Assembly: GCF_000003815.2 (NCBI RefSeq)
Contig: NC_049987.1
Coordinates: 8,513,100 to 8,577,099, forward strand
Source: Branchiostoma floridae
Lineage: Eukaryota; Chordata; Leptocardii; Amphioxiformes; Branchiostomatidae
Length of the DNA: 64,000 nucleotides
Direction: 5' to 3'
In this document: in pieces, positions 10,001 to 20,500 of the stretch
Position numbering within the stretch: the stretch's first letter is position 1
How the letters are laid out: each line of letters starts with the position of its first letter
Notes under the pieces: model-generated
Told to the model about the DNA's origin: nothing
The model's database searches: none
What the model saw: only the letters and a program-made list of their open reading frames with translations
Position numbers and translations under genes: made by a program

Positions 10001-13000
10001 CTCTTGTCGATGGTCACTATACGCATGGTGAGCTTAAACGCTGATTACCGAGTGCAACGCTTGCAACGGCTTTCATTTTAGTGTCGATTATCAACTATAA
10101 AAGATTACGTAAGACCGGGTACATAGTAAAGCCAGGGGGCGCGTCGAAAAGCTTTATTCGACTTTAATAATAGTTCCCATACATTTTAAAGGGGCTTTGC
10201 TCTTCTGAAAGAGGTAGCCAAAGCTGGGCACCTGAAAGTGTCAATTTGTGTCGTTCACTGAGTTTACTATGTTGCTTTCATAACTCATGCAGTCACAATG
10301 ATCAATCCATCTGTAAACGCAGCAACAAACGTCTATATTGTGGTTCTCAATGCATGACAAAATCCTTCCGTTTGAAACTACAGAGGCATTCCCACACATT
10401 GAAACAAATGCCGCTTCAACAAAGCAGAAAATAGGATCATCACTCCGGCAGAGCAGAAAATGGCGATGCGCCTCACCATCTGCCTATGTGTAACCAATCG
10501 CGGAAAACATAATGAAAAGATTTGAGAAAAATGCACACAGGGAAATGCTTTACGTCAATGAATGAAGATTGAAAAGATACTGACAAATTGTTGCCATAGG
10601 CTGTTAAAATTGGTATCGATTTTCTAATAGACCACCGTGGTCTGCCTCTTTGAAAGAGCCGTCCCAAATAACTTCAAAGTTTGCTCCAACTGACTGCAAA
10701 TATAATTGTGATGCTATTTATAACGACAGACCTGAACGACGATCTCGTTGACAAATTTTATTGTCTAATTCTCCCCTTTATTGCTCCACAGACAGCTCTG
10801 ATGTGGTGATGATTGCGGCTGTCACCATGGGGGTTGTACTGGGAATATTGTTTGCCATAGTGCTGACACTGTGCCTTAGAGCGAGAACAATTTGGGCGTC
10901 TCGTCTTTCAAAATCGGGTAAGAACCGTTGATAGCGAAAATTGTTCTCTAATGTCTATGCAAATCATTATTGGTGCGTACTTCGGGTCCATTTGTGGCAT
11001 ATTGGAGGGTTTCTCTGACTATATCTAACAAAACACAATGCAAGAAAAATGTATCAAACAAGCAGGCAAGTATAACCTTTTGAGGGATATTCGATAAACG
11101 AATACTAGAATAGAATCGGTGTTGTTTTATATATTACGGCGGACCAGAATATCTAGGAACATTTGATACAAGACGGTATCTTCTTCTCCATAATGTGCCG
11201 CTGCAGAGGAGGAGCTCGCAGTGAAGCCGTCTTTGCACACAAGGTAACACGTTTCATAGTCATGTTCTTCTAAATAGAAGGCTGTACTTTAATTTATGAT
11301 GGGTTGGTATGAAATTATCTTTTTGTACGACATTAAGAGTTCAAATTGCTACCGCATAGGGCAATTCCTACTCATTGTGTGACAAATATGCAAATACACT
11401 TTTTCCTATCTCAAGTACAATGGTAATATCCCCCTCTCTGTTCTAGCTCCAAGTTTCCCAATGGGTTAGCGACAATCGAACTACAAAGAGCCAATGGGAT
11501 TGCAACACACCGGCCAACCGTTAGCCAAAATACGGTTGTAATACCCAGTCCATGTAAGTTGTAATACCCAGTCCATGTAAGTTGTAATACCCAGTCCATG
11601 TAAGTTGTAATACCCAGTCCATGTAAGTTGTAATATCCAGTCCATGTAAGTTGTAATACCCAGTCCATACAAGTTGTAATACCCAGCCCATGCAAGTTGT
11701 AATACCCAGTCCATGTAAGTTGTAATATCCAGTCCATGTAAGTTGTAATACCCAGTCCATGTAAGTTGTAATACCCAGTCCATGTAAGTTGTAATACCCA
11801 GTCCATGTAAGTTGTAATACCCAGTCCATGTAAGTTGTAATACCCAGTCCATGTAAGTTGTAATACCCAGTCCATGTAAGTTGTAATACCCAGCCCATGT
11901 AAGTTGTAATACCCAGTCCATGTAAGTTGTAATATTCTGACTATGTTTGCTGTAATACCGCGCCCATGATAGCTATGATACACAGTCACCTAAGGTGCAA
12001 TTCCCAGTCCATATGTCTATTGTATTAACCATGTCACGTAAGTTTTCATACAGAGTACTTGTAAATTGTAACGCCTACTTACTCAATGACGAATAATAAC
12101 ACGCCAGTGTAACAAGAGGAAATTTAATAAACCGATTTAAGACCCATAGATGGGATGATATATTTCCCATTAACTTCGCTACTTCGATGCGCAGTGATGT
12201 GGTCGCTCCCGCTAAACTTTCATGAGGAGGAGCATAGTCATTGATGTTTTGTAATTGGAGATTACATATGGGGATCTAAAATGTGACCCTAATACCCTTT
12301 TCCCATTTTGCTGAACACGATAACGTAAAACTGTTCTTTACCATCTTGATTAATTTTCTCAGTCACAGAGGTACGAGCAGAGCACGGAAGAAGAACTATG
12401 GCTAAAGCAAACAAAGATGCAGATGATGGATTCCAGAGAAAGTGTCCTTATTACATTGGGGAACTGAAAAGCAAACAAGACAAAGCGGTAATATTATTGT
12501 ATAATTAGCTCCTACACAGCAAAAATGTGGATATTTAGATAAGACATTTCAGATCGATACACGAGTACCTGTATAAACAAACAAGGCCATAACTCGATGA
12601 CTTATCATCCATACTATCTCACCCATCGCAGCCTGGTCGTTAATAATGTTAATCATTAAACACTTAAAAAAACAACACTCAAACGAATTACTATGCCGGC
12701 CCATATCTACTTTTATCAGAGGCAGCCGAGTATCAAACGAGGTAGAGAATGCCTTCAGAGAGCCTATTGTTAAGATTTTATCGACATTCGTCCCGGGAAA
12801 GGTCGTTCGATCGATAACAGTTCGCTGTGATCTGAAAGCATGTTGGTATGAACTTGGCTCCTGTGTTGTGAAATTCTCTTCACATTTTGGCTTCTACTGC
12901 TTCCTGTGCTTCATAACTGATATTACAACATATATAACACAATGTGTATGGAGGCTGTACTACCGTATGTACTACTATCACACAATCACCACCATACTAC

Positions 13001-13793
13001 GGTACCATATTCATGGACATTTTACAGTTTTTGTGTTTGACCTCATGCAGAGATATCTGCCTCCGCTGAAGAGGAAAAAAGAGATTGATGAGCCAAAAGA
13101 TGTTGATGATGGTGACACTAAACCCTCAGCTAACCAGCATGCACAACTGGATCAAAAGGATGACGGGAATTCAATATCACATCTACATGACACGGCAAGG
13201 TTAGAAAACCTCTACATTGTCGTATATGGGAGTGAATGACTTTGGTCGATAAACGCGCAATCCTTGTTGTAAAAGGAATGGCGTCTGATGTAGGAATGTA
13301 TTTACGTGGGACTTGAACTTTCTCTCAGCATCACCTGATATAATCGGGGATCATTGGTACGAAATACGTCTGGAATACCAGTTGGTTTGATTGGTAGTGT
13401 CATCCAATACCTGATTACCTGTGTACTGTTTATCTAGAATGTAATGTTTATGGCTACTCACAGTCATATTATTGTTTGGTTTGATGATCATGTTGGCATG
13501 TACGTGAAATATGGTCGATAAACGAGAAATCCTTGTTGTAAAATTAAAGGAATGACGTCTGATGTAGGAATGTAATCACGTGGGAGTTGTTAGGACGTAT
13601 ATTCATAAGTTGTGATATTGAGATAGTGCAATGTCTTGGATATGTCAGATACGGCCATTTTTTGTAATTTAATCTTGAAAAAAATAACATCTTCCTCTTT
13701 TGCAGTTCTGACGGGAGTGACTCCTGTTTAGATGATGCAGCCACGAAATGCCATGTAACGACGCGGTGTCAGAAGCGGATAGTTGTCAGCTAA
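6725..13793 (+). CDS. Kirrel/Neph-like Ig-superfamily membrane protein, plus-strand paralogue (5' partial)
   Basis: Predicted cell-surface homophilic or heterophilic adhesion receptor of the IRM (Kirrel/Neph) group. The model joins 6725-7036, 7898-8045, 8554-8669, 9162-9416, 9657-9974, 10792-10917, 11207-11243, 11447-11553, 12363-12487, 13051-13199 and 13706-13793. The eleven exons total 1781 bp and give one uninterrupted frame of 592 complete codons plus stop after a split first codon. Domain order is Ig2, Ig3, Ig4, Ig5, transmembrane, tail. The Kirrel assignment rests on five-Ig architecture plus family-like sequence in Ig4 (GNP then WRRKD) and Ig5 (GGD, SDPEPD, ASNMFGQ). Exon 1 (signal peptide and Ig1) is not in the window. 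Every intron has GT-AG ends, and phases match the minus-strand paralogue. Nephrin-like or other Ig adhesion genes are the alternative name. Confidence 0.88.
7037..7897 (+). other. Intron 2 of plus gene
   Basis: GTAAGT to CTAG intron of 861 bp between the Ig2 and Ig3 exons. Open frames at 7241-7853 show no domain and do not match the paralogue. Nothing else was recognised. Confidence 0.8.
7898..8045 (+). CDS. Exon 3a of plus gene: first half of Ig domain 3
   Basis: The acceptor is GTCTAG and the donor is GTATTG, weaker than most in the gene. It starts in phase 1 and ends in phase 2. It encodes the strands carrying ANLTC (first cysteine, with an NLT sequon) and SWRRVGDSLPQNA. The length of 148 bp matches the paralogue exactly. 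The Ig3 domain is split by an intron, unlike the other Ig domains. Confidence 0.9.
8554..8669 (+). CDS. Exon 3b of plus gene: second half of Ig domain 3
   Basis: Acceptor TCTATTCCAG, donor GTAAGA, start phase 2, end phase 1. It encodes NSSLLIPRV and the SDSGAYLCEADNG motif with the second Ig cysteine. It is 116 bp, as in the paralogue. Its first 79 bp differ at only two positions from the paralogous exon, far closer than any other exon pair. Confidence 0.92.
8830..8936 (+). mobile_element. Possible LINE 3'-end remnant in intron
   Basis: The stretch ends GGATGAATAAATAAAG, which resembles the 3' tail of a non-LTR retrotransposon, preceded by a short GC-richer segment with CTCGGCGGC. There is no coding remnant. 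Assignment is by tail style only. Confidence 0.35.
9162..9416 (+). CDS. Exon 4 of plus gene: Ig domain 4
   Basis: Acceptor CTTCCTTAG and a GTACAT donor, phase 1 on both sides. It encodes one Ig domain with first cysteine in RVEC, core tryptophan in SWRRKDTKQP and second cysteine in YYVCVAR. The 255-bp length is identical to the paralogous exon at 34312-34566. The WRRKD to YxCVAR spacing resembles Kirrel domain 4. Confidence 0.93.
9657..9974 (+). CDS. Exon 5 of plus gene: Ig domain 5
   Basis: The acceptor is ATGGTAG, chosen over an upstream AG at 9611-9612 because the paralogue begins at the same GRPE codons. The donor is GTAACG. Phase 1 on both sides. It encodes GGDTVELTC, the core tryptophan after DGVI, and NYACIASNMFGQD. 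It is 318 bp, one codon shorter than the paralogous exon. The GGD and SNMFG elements are the strongest Kirrel-family match in the gene. Confidence 0.93.
10390..10505 (+). other. Block shared with the same intron of the paralogue (degenerate juxtamembrane exon or conserved element)
   Basis: CAAAGCAGAAAATAG then ATGGCGATGCGCC, CCATCTG and ACCAATCG recur in the same order in the intron between Ig5 and the membrane exon of the minus gene (about 32655-32745). Here the block has an in-frame stop and a one-base length difference. A functional exon is therefore unlikely in this copy. It could be a decayed exon or a shared regulatory element. Confidence 0.5.
10792..10917 (+). CDS. Exon 6 of plus gene: transmembrane segment
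   Basis: Acceptor TTGCTCCACAG and donor GTAAGA, phase 1 on both sides. After a short polar DSSD lead it encodes about 25 hydrophobic residues (VVMIAAVTMG and so on, ending TLCL), then the positively charged RAR stop-transfer and SRLSKS. This fixes the topology as type I. It is 126 bp, as in the paralogue. Confidence 0.93.
11207..11243 (+). CDS. Exon 7 of plus gene: short tail micro-exon
   Basis: A 37-bp exon with acceptor GCCGCTGCAG and donor GTAACA, from phase 1 to phase 2. It encodes EEELAVKPSLHT. The paralogous exon (31637-31724) ends with the equivalent SEDELAAKSSLNM in the same phase but carries an extra 17 residues at its 5' side. The micro-exon is supported mainly by this homology and by the frame continuity it gives. 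Confidence 0.82.
11447..11553 (+). CDS. Exon 8 of plus gene: tail exon whose donor seeds a minisatellite
   Basis: Acceptor CTCTGTTCTAG, from phase 2 to phase 1, 107 bp. It encodes SKFPNGLATIELQ, then NGIATHRPT and ends VVIPSP before a split codon. The paralogue has SKVPEEELATIELQ and NGISTHRST at the same place. The donor at 11554 is GTAAGT. The last coding bases plus the donor are the first unit of the 23-bp tandem array that fills the following intron. Reading through this donor gives TGT AAG TTG TAA, a stop. Confidence 0.88.
11535..11932 (+). repeat. 23-bp minisatellite, 17 units, each spanning a 5' splice site
   Basis: The unit reads GTTGTAATACCC followed by AGTCCATGTAA, and the donor GT recurs at 11554 + 23n up to 11922. 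Fifteen units keep GTAAGT. The unit with its site at 11669 has ACAAGT, and that at 11692 has GCAAGT. Other variants are single-base (TATCC for TACCC, GCCC for GTCC). The first unit is the true end of exon 8, so the array arose by amplification of an exon-intron boundary. Minus-strand open frames across it (up to 192 residues, in three registers) are artefacts of the absence of stops. Confidence 0.95.
12363..12487 (+). CDS. Exon 9 of plus gene: tail exon with CPYYIGEL motif
   Basis: The acceptor is TTTTCTCAG at 12362. An AG six bases further (12368) would create TAG across the junction and is rejected. It runs from phase 1 to phase 0, 125 bp; the donor is GTAATA. It encodes TEVRAEHGRR, an acidic stretch and RKCPYYIGELKSKQDKA. 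The paralogue carries HCPYYVGELTNRQE at the same place. The tandem tyrosines are candidate phosphorylation and SH2-binding sites by analogy with Neph tails; that is inference. Confidence 0.88.
12488..13050 (+). other. Intron 9 of plus gene
   Basis: GT-AG intron of 563 bp. A 197-codon open frame starting at 12646 runs through the end of this intron into exon 10. Only its part from 13051 is supported by the acceptor and by the paralogue. An imperfect palindrome around 12955-13005 is the only other structure noted. Confidence 0.7.
13051..13199 (+). CDS. Exon 10 of plus gene: charged tail segment
   Basis: Acceptor CCTCATGCAG, donor GTTAGA, from phase 0 to phase 2, 149 bp. It encodes RYLPPLKRKKEIDEPKD followed by an acidic, Gln/Asp/His-rich stretch. 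The beginning aligns with KLLPSARTKEDDDD in the last exon of the paralogue. Homology fades after about 20 residues. Confidence 0.8.
13240..13620. repeat. Direct duplication in the last intron, with a relative at 18.15-18.30 kb
   Basis: GGTCGATAAACG, ATCCTTGTTGTAAAA and CGTCTGATGTAGGAATGTA recur in order at about 13246 and 13514 (period about 268 bp). The middle part (GGTACGAAATACGTCTG through TCTAGAATGTAATG) recurs at about 18191-18285. This is probably a dispersed repeat family; no coding content. Confidence 0.65.
13706..13793 (+). CDS. Last coding exon of plus gene
   Basis: Acceptor CTCTTTTGCAG, starts in phase 2 and stops with TAA at 13791-13793. It encodes a Ser/Asp-rich start (SSDGSDSCLDD) and a basic end finishing in IVVS. 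No class I PDZ-binding terminus is present. The paralogue has no counterpart for this exon. Confidence 0.75.
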
Positions 13794-14545
13794 AACTTAA
13801 GAGACAGCGATAGAAAAATCGAGTTAAGACAATGGATACGGAAAAGATATCCTTTCCTACATCTTTCTATTTTCATACACTCTCTGCTTTGCTGAATGGT
13901 GGCTTAAAAAGCCCTAAAATCCACTGAAAGAACTCCCGGACTCACAGGCTCACAAGACTAAAAGATGCTGAAGATGACTGTTTGTGTTGTACACTCTAAA
14001 CCAGAATACTAAACCTAATGCATCCCCTACAACCAGAACGTATGCATCTAAATGCAGCATTGACCATTATTCGTTAGGGAATTGCCATGGAAGTATTGCC
14101 ATAGGTCTCATTGCGTAACGTAATTGATATTGTGTATTGTACTCAACCTTTGCTTTAATTAACTTTGTATTCTGGAACTGAAACATCTTTACACTTTAAG
14201 TAATTTATATATGTAGAAATGGCCACGTCGTTTTCAACCTGTAGATGGTTTACATTTTTCTGGGTGCTTTTAAGTATTTGTTTTTCGTCATGTCATCTTA
14301 TTTTATTTTCGACGCTTTGTAGACAACTCGTACGTGTTTCTCTGATGTTTAATCATGACAGTGAATGAATATATAAAATGGTTAGGTTTTGTCTTTTACC
14401 TGTGCTTTAATCAGATGGTACCATGGCAATAATGACTTTTTAGGTTATCAAAGATTAATTGATAACAGACGAAAACTCTGTACAACAAGTGGACCCCTGT
14501 GACTTTTTGAGTTGTTGAAGAATAAATGTCATATTTACCACCTGC
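13794..14545 (+). other. Probable 3' untranslated region of plus gene
   Basis: AT-rich, without long open frames, following the TAA stop. The first good polyadenylation hexamer is AATAAA at 14521. The transcript end is an inference. Confidence 0.5.
14521..14526 (+). promoter_or_regulatory. Candidate polyadenylation signal, plus gene
   Basis: Canonical AATAAA about 730 bp after the stop codon. No other canonical hexamer was noticed between the stop and this point. Confidence 0.45.
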
Positions 14546-17500
14546 TGGGTATCAGTTACATCCATAATCACAGCAGCGTGAAGAAAAATCTTAAAGCGTT
14601 TCACAGCGGTAAGATCGTAAAGTCGGCGTTTTGATAGAGTGCTAAAAGCGAAACCAGTAGTAACTCGGCAAATAAACTGTTTTGTAACCCTTTATCAATT
14701 GTTAAATATTAATGATGCATATCAGCCAGAAATACAATGGCTTATGTTGACTATCCTGTCATTGATGTATTGTGTACTATAAAGAAAAATACACACACAT
14801 GCTGTATCATAAAAGAGGTAACAAAGATTGGATTTACTCAGCTGCAACGTCGTTAATCGTATTCATAAATGTATCAGTCACTTCTTTCATCATTTAAGTG
14901 GTAGTTTGATTTTCAGGTTCTTTGTTTGTCATGACAATGCAATGATTTAAACTTAAATGATGGAACGACTTACGTCCATTTCCCAGCTGGTAGACGTTAC
15001 CTTCAGAGCTCTAGGGAGAAGAGATCTTACGAGTCTGTGGAAGTTCGATACTTTTAACCGAAGGCAATCAAACTGACATGCACGGTGAGGGAAAACAAAG
15101 ATGACTAATCTTAGTCGAGACAAAAACTAATCTCTCCAGTTTAATAGAGGCGCCAAAGATTCATTTACTAAGGTTAGCAGTAACTAGGACAATACCAGAA
15201 GCTGTTAGTGTCTGATGGATCGTGGTGTCATGGGCCGCAGGGTATATGCCTGTCCCACGGACTTCAATTATCAAATGCTTACTGGATAAATGCCATTTGT
15301 CCTACTTTTCCAACAATTCGTATATGAAGAAAAAGGTGACATCGTAACCCGGCACTTGAAGGCCTTTACACTCTTGAAGAAAATGCAGTTCTTGTATTTC
15401 GAGTTGATTTGATGTGCAAATGTGCTTTCTGGCCGACGATGCACTCTTCAATCGTAGAAATCATCTTTAAGTTACTACTTTAACATTTTGGAAAGATGTA
15501 AGTTGCAAAGTCAAACGTTGTCATTGCGTAATAATCAGTAGTTACTTGGGGCTAGATTATAAGCTGACACAGCACTGTACTCTTACAAGCACCATTAAGT
15601 TTTCCATGGACCTGGCGTCTTTTGTGCTACATAGAGTGCATGCACTACTAAGCAATGGTAAAAGGAAAACGGCTCAACAATGGTAAAGCAAATTGTATAC
15701 CGACACAGCTTCAGCGATTGGGCGATTCATTCTTTCAGCACTGTCCACATTTCACCTCCGAAGTCATCATTTACATCTGTCGTCACGAAGATAATTTGTC
15801 TTAAATATTACTCCCGGTCATAGATCTATATTTGCAGATGAAAACTTCTTTCCGCACAAGTTCAACGTAATATAAGTATCACACGGGGCAATGCCCTGCA
15901 CAAAAAGTTGTACTGCTCTCAAGATGTGTCTGCAAGATTTCCCTGGTGTGTAATCCTGCCTCCCATAACTCCGGATTAACTACCACACACACGCTGGATC
16001 GACGTGGTAACCCGTATCCAGTTAAGATCAAGGCCTTAAGATGTCAGAAATCTATTGATCGCACCGCCACGGGCTGGAGAATTTAGATCTAAGATACAGA
16101 GTTATGACAGTACACACCTCTACGGCCGACCTCCTACCAGGTCCGGGTCAGATGGTTCTATCGTATTCACTTTATATGCTGTTGATGTAACACATGCACC
16201 GTTATTCACACAAAACATCACCGATTAAATCAAACAACAGCATTAACTTTTTGACTTTTTATTTGATGGTGTTTTCATATAAGAGCAACAGTGATGTGGT
16301 TGGCTGGATGTATTTTATCGAGCTTGATTTTAACGTTAATTAAGTGTTGAATCGTCAAAGACAAAGGGATTCGTTAGGGACTTTTGAGACTTTTTGCCCT
16401 GGGGCACGCCACTAATCTTCCTGGACTTCATGACAAAACAAAGACGTACAAAATATTTACATACATGTCAATTAAAAATGGTAGTGCCATTAATATATAC
16501 ACAATACAATATCAATGAAACGGCTCAGCTAATACATATCATATTATACATATTATATATTACAATGCACAAAATGGAACAAGCCAAGATCAGTTTTCTA
16601 GTTTCAGACTGGAGAGTAGATCACAAAGGCCATTTTTGAAATACCTTGAAGATTGAGCAGACTGTAGCCCAATTCCATATATGAATCATTCTGAAAAACA
16701 TAAGAAAAACGACATCAAATGATGCATGGTTATGGCCTTTTAAAGAATTATATCTTCGACCAAAAATATCCCAATATCTTTCGTTCAAGCCAGATGATAT
16801 GTGTCGTTGAAATAATTAAATCATTGTTGGCACTCCTGCCACCATTCTTTTCTCCTGTTTGATACATTTTCCCACTAGCTCCCATGGTCCAAGACAACAG
16901 ACTTGCTTATGGCGTGAAATTGAAGACAGGAAATGAGATAACCTTTTCTGGGACCTTTGATCTAACTTCCTGTCAGTGTGCCCCTGTGCCTAACATGTTG
17001 AAATCGGTTTATGGGAGAATCATTTATTTGTAGCTCCCCTATATTCAAATAACTGTGGACACACAAAATACATACAGAAACAGACGCAATCCATCGAGGT
17101 TATAATGAGTATATATTGACAAAGTTACGAAAGTAGAAGACGAGTTATACAATTTCAATATTTCAAAGTTTAATCAACTAAGAGAACAAGGTACACTTCC
17201 ACGAGTACAATTTATGACATACATTGCAGCACTTAGATGCATATTGGTACCAATAAATCGTACATCGGCTCCATGATCCAGTCGTAAAGCTCTTTACAAG
17301 TTCAAAGACTTGCCAACAAAATGGCAATAACGAAATTGGAAACTGACAGGAGCTGGGAAGAGTCGGATCCGGTACAGATGTTCGAGTCGATGCTATCTCA
17401 CACTCGTCATCTCATGGGCGTGTATATTCGATCCTATGTAAATTGGCAAAGTGCTATCACTTGGAACATGCTGTAGCTAGTTTCATTACAAGCAATCCCA

Positions 17501-20500
17501 AGGTGATACATTTCGGAGATCTTGTCGGCAACAATTACAACTCGGCGTCGCCATGTCTATACCTCTCCTCACTGACTTCCTGAAATCCGGAATTGTCTAC
17601 TCTAGACGTCTCTGTTTTCGTAGAAATGATAAAGGTCTCAGTTCAGGTCTTCAATGTAACCGTTTTAGGAAGAAGAATCCCAATATATATTTGGCATGAA
17701 AAGCGCAGGGAGTATTGGTATGATTATAATAATTATGTGAATATAGCTTGTATTGATTGATGGTATGTAACTATGGTATGTAACTAGTTCATAATGTTTT
17801 ATTGACCTTTTATTGTCAAAACTCTGACGTGTTTAATTTGCTGAAATAAGAAGACAGATTCTATCAAGTAAGATCGAGATCAAATCTATCTGAACCAGTT
17901 ATGTCCAGCAGCCTACCAGCGAGTCGTGATTAAAGTAACACGAAAGTAGGTCTACATCACTTTGCAAAATCGATGCTTTGTCTGAAAGGTCCTGAAGGAA
18001 TTGTAATATCAAATTGAGGGTTAATTAGGTCAGCACCATCTTGGTCAGTGTTTTTCCGACTGGAAAGCACGGTGATTAATTGATTAATGTAAATTGGTTT
18101 CGTGACACGAATAGAGGACGGTTCCTTGACCCACTTGAAGAAAGGGTGTTGTCCTCTCGCTCTCAGGATTAATCGAGGTATCATATGCATCGGTACGAAA
18201 TACGTCTGACTGGAATAACCGTTAATTTGAATGGAAATGTCAACATCATCTGATAACCTGTGTAATGATCATCTAGAATGTAATGTGGGTGAAATCTACT
18301 GGTTTCATTCAGAAAGTTGAAATCGGAAAGAACAAACTTGGACAGGACAACTAAATGAGAATGAGGAAAAGGGATTTGAGAAAAATCTATTTAAGAAATT
18401 TATTCTATTTGATCTAAGGACAACTTCATCAGTAAGAATATACAGAAAGGGCAAAGAAAAGAAAAGTTGCATTAACGTTGAGGTGGACTTGACTTTGCGT
18501 TACATTTATTCAAAAGTATATAGCCGTCGCCATGAAAAAGGAGCTTTTAAAATCATATATCTTACCTCAAAGTTAAGATTAGACAAACACACATTCAACA
18601 AATCACGGAACCTCTAATACCCAGCAAACCACACAGGTTAATTCCCACGCCTGGGTATGGGCGTTACAGTAACGAGATCATATATACCAGTACCTTGAAC
18701 AAACACGGAGTCACGACTGATAATGCCGGATATATTACAAGTCAGTTTCTCAATGTCAGCTGTAGAGATGTGGAAATTTATTACTCTTAATAAAAACATC
18801 TCCGCACCGACCCCATCATATAGGGCACGGTGGAGAAACGATAACTTCTTAGCCATCCGCAGACCTGACTATTCACAGCTGACCTGACATGAATGTCGGC
18901 AATGGATCATATCCCACAATCTAATAAGAATGTCGACCTAAATGAAAGATGCCTCGTTGGATTTAGAGACCCCTGCACAAACGTGGACTACGTGTTTGTA
19001 TATCACCTAACCCGTAGTGCACCGTACTAAGGAGTTATAGCTGTAGATGTTTTGGGTGAAAGAAGAGCAGAGCCATTAAGACGGAAGCCGTATCTTCGGA
19101 GGTGCATGTTGAGTGATGGATCCTTCAAAGAAACCATGTTTCCGTCTTAATATAAACTCAGACATAGTCTTACAGCAAGAAAGACTAAAAGTTAGCATCG
19201 GGTAACCATACTTTAATATAAGTTTCTAGGACTTTGCTGTCAGTAAGGATTGAAGGCGACACCCGAAAACAGATCCGCTGTGATATTGGGAATCATAAAA
19301 TGTCGCTGGTGCACGCTGATAACAACGTGTTTCTCATCTTGTGGATCTCCTGAATGTTATCAATTCACTGATTCTACTCCATTGATGTCTAAAGTATCTA
19401 TACTTATAGTTTTATGCCAGTTTTTAAAATCAAGTCATTTTTAGTGCCCTTCTGCATCAATGGGAATTTGTTTATTAAGGAAATGGGCATTTCTTGTAAC
19501 GCTTACGAGGGATTAAATACGTAATTGTGTACCGCCAGTTTCATTATTAGTGCGTTTAATCCATTTCACCCTACACGTAAGTCAATTACTCTAAGATAAG
19601 GAAGATAATATGCATAGTGATCAGATATCACGAACAGTAATGTCCCCACGGGTTTCTCTAGTTATGTGATGTTGTAGTTATTTTGCCTCAAATCCCACAA
19701 TTACGAAGAACACTGTCAACATTGATACGTGATTCTACTGTTTAAGGGCAGGAAAGCGTGTAAGAAAAATTAAAGAATGTCCCCAGGAAGAAGCTTGAAA
19801 TAACACTCTCATTGCAAACCAAGCCTTAAAGATTAAGAAATCAATGGATTGTGACAGCAAAACGTATGGTGTTGGATTGCATTACCCCTGTCGTTACTTT
19901 CCAATAATCATCGTATTTTTCTTAAGGACACTTTTTAATAAAGCAGTTATTCTCAAGAGAGGGTAAATGTGAGGGAAAACACGAGGGATAGGCAACAGCA
20001 CCAGTTTTATCCCTGAAGTATTCTAGGACATATTAAAAGGCTCCAGTAGAATCAATAGAGCAGCACAGTTCTCATTTTGAGTCTTAGAAGCAGCAGAGGA
20101 ACCGTAAAATAAGCATAAGGTGTGTGAACAATGTTGGACTGTACTTGATGATATATGGACTTGAGAGCTATGCAATCTGAGTTACACAACCTCAAAAATG
20201 TTCATCCTTAACAAATTTAGAAGACTACTTAAAAGTGCTTGTATGAACATGCAAGGGATCTATCACTTGGTAGAAGCAAAAGTTTGTCCTGACTCCCACT
20301 TCTAAATGAATCCGTTTTCTAAATTGGGTGTCATCATTGTTTGCTGCAATTAGACCCTTTGGACCAATCACTAACACAAAGATGCTTTCTAACAACACTG
20401 ACCTTTACCATCACATTTCATTTGAATAGGAAAAGGCTTAAAAAGCATGCGCTGGTGTTCGAACACCTTTCTTGTAATGTTACACCAGAGACGCTGGAGT

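Noticed and set aside
11535-11932. CRISPR-like regular array
   Set aside because: There are no unique spacers, units are contiguous, and the locus is a eukaryotic intron.
11411-11989. Minus-strand open frames of 192, 146 and 125 codons with a YYNLHGLGITT-type repeated peptide
   Set aside because: They come from a 23-bp repeat that lacks stops in the minus strand. All three registers are open, and the plus strand is a spliced gene.
12369-12487. Acceptor at 12368 for plus-gene exon 9
   Set aside because: Joined to exon 8 it would make TAG at the junction. The upstream TTTTCTCAG acceptor gives an open frame and matches the paralogue.
12646-13050. N-terminal part of a 197-codon plus-strand frame
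   Set aside because: Only the part from 13051 has an acceptor and a homologue. The upstream part is intron.
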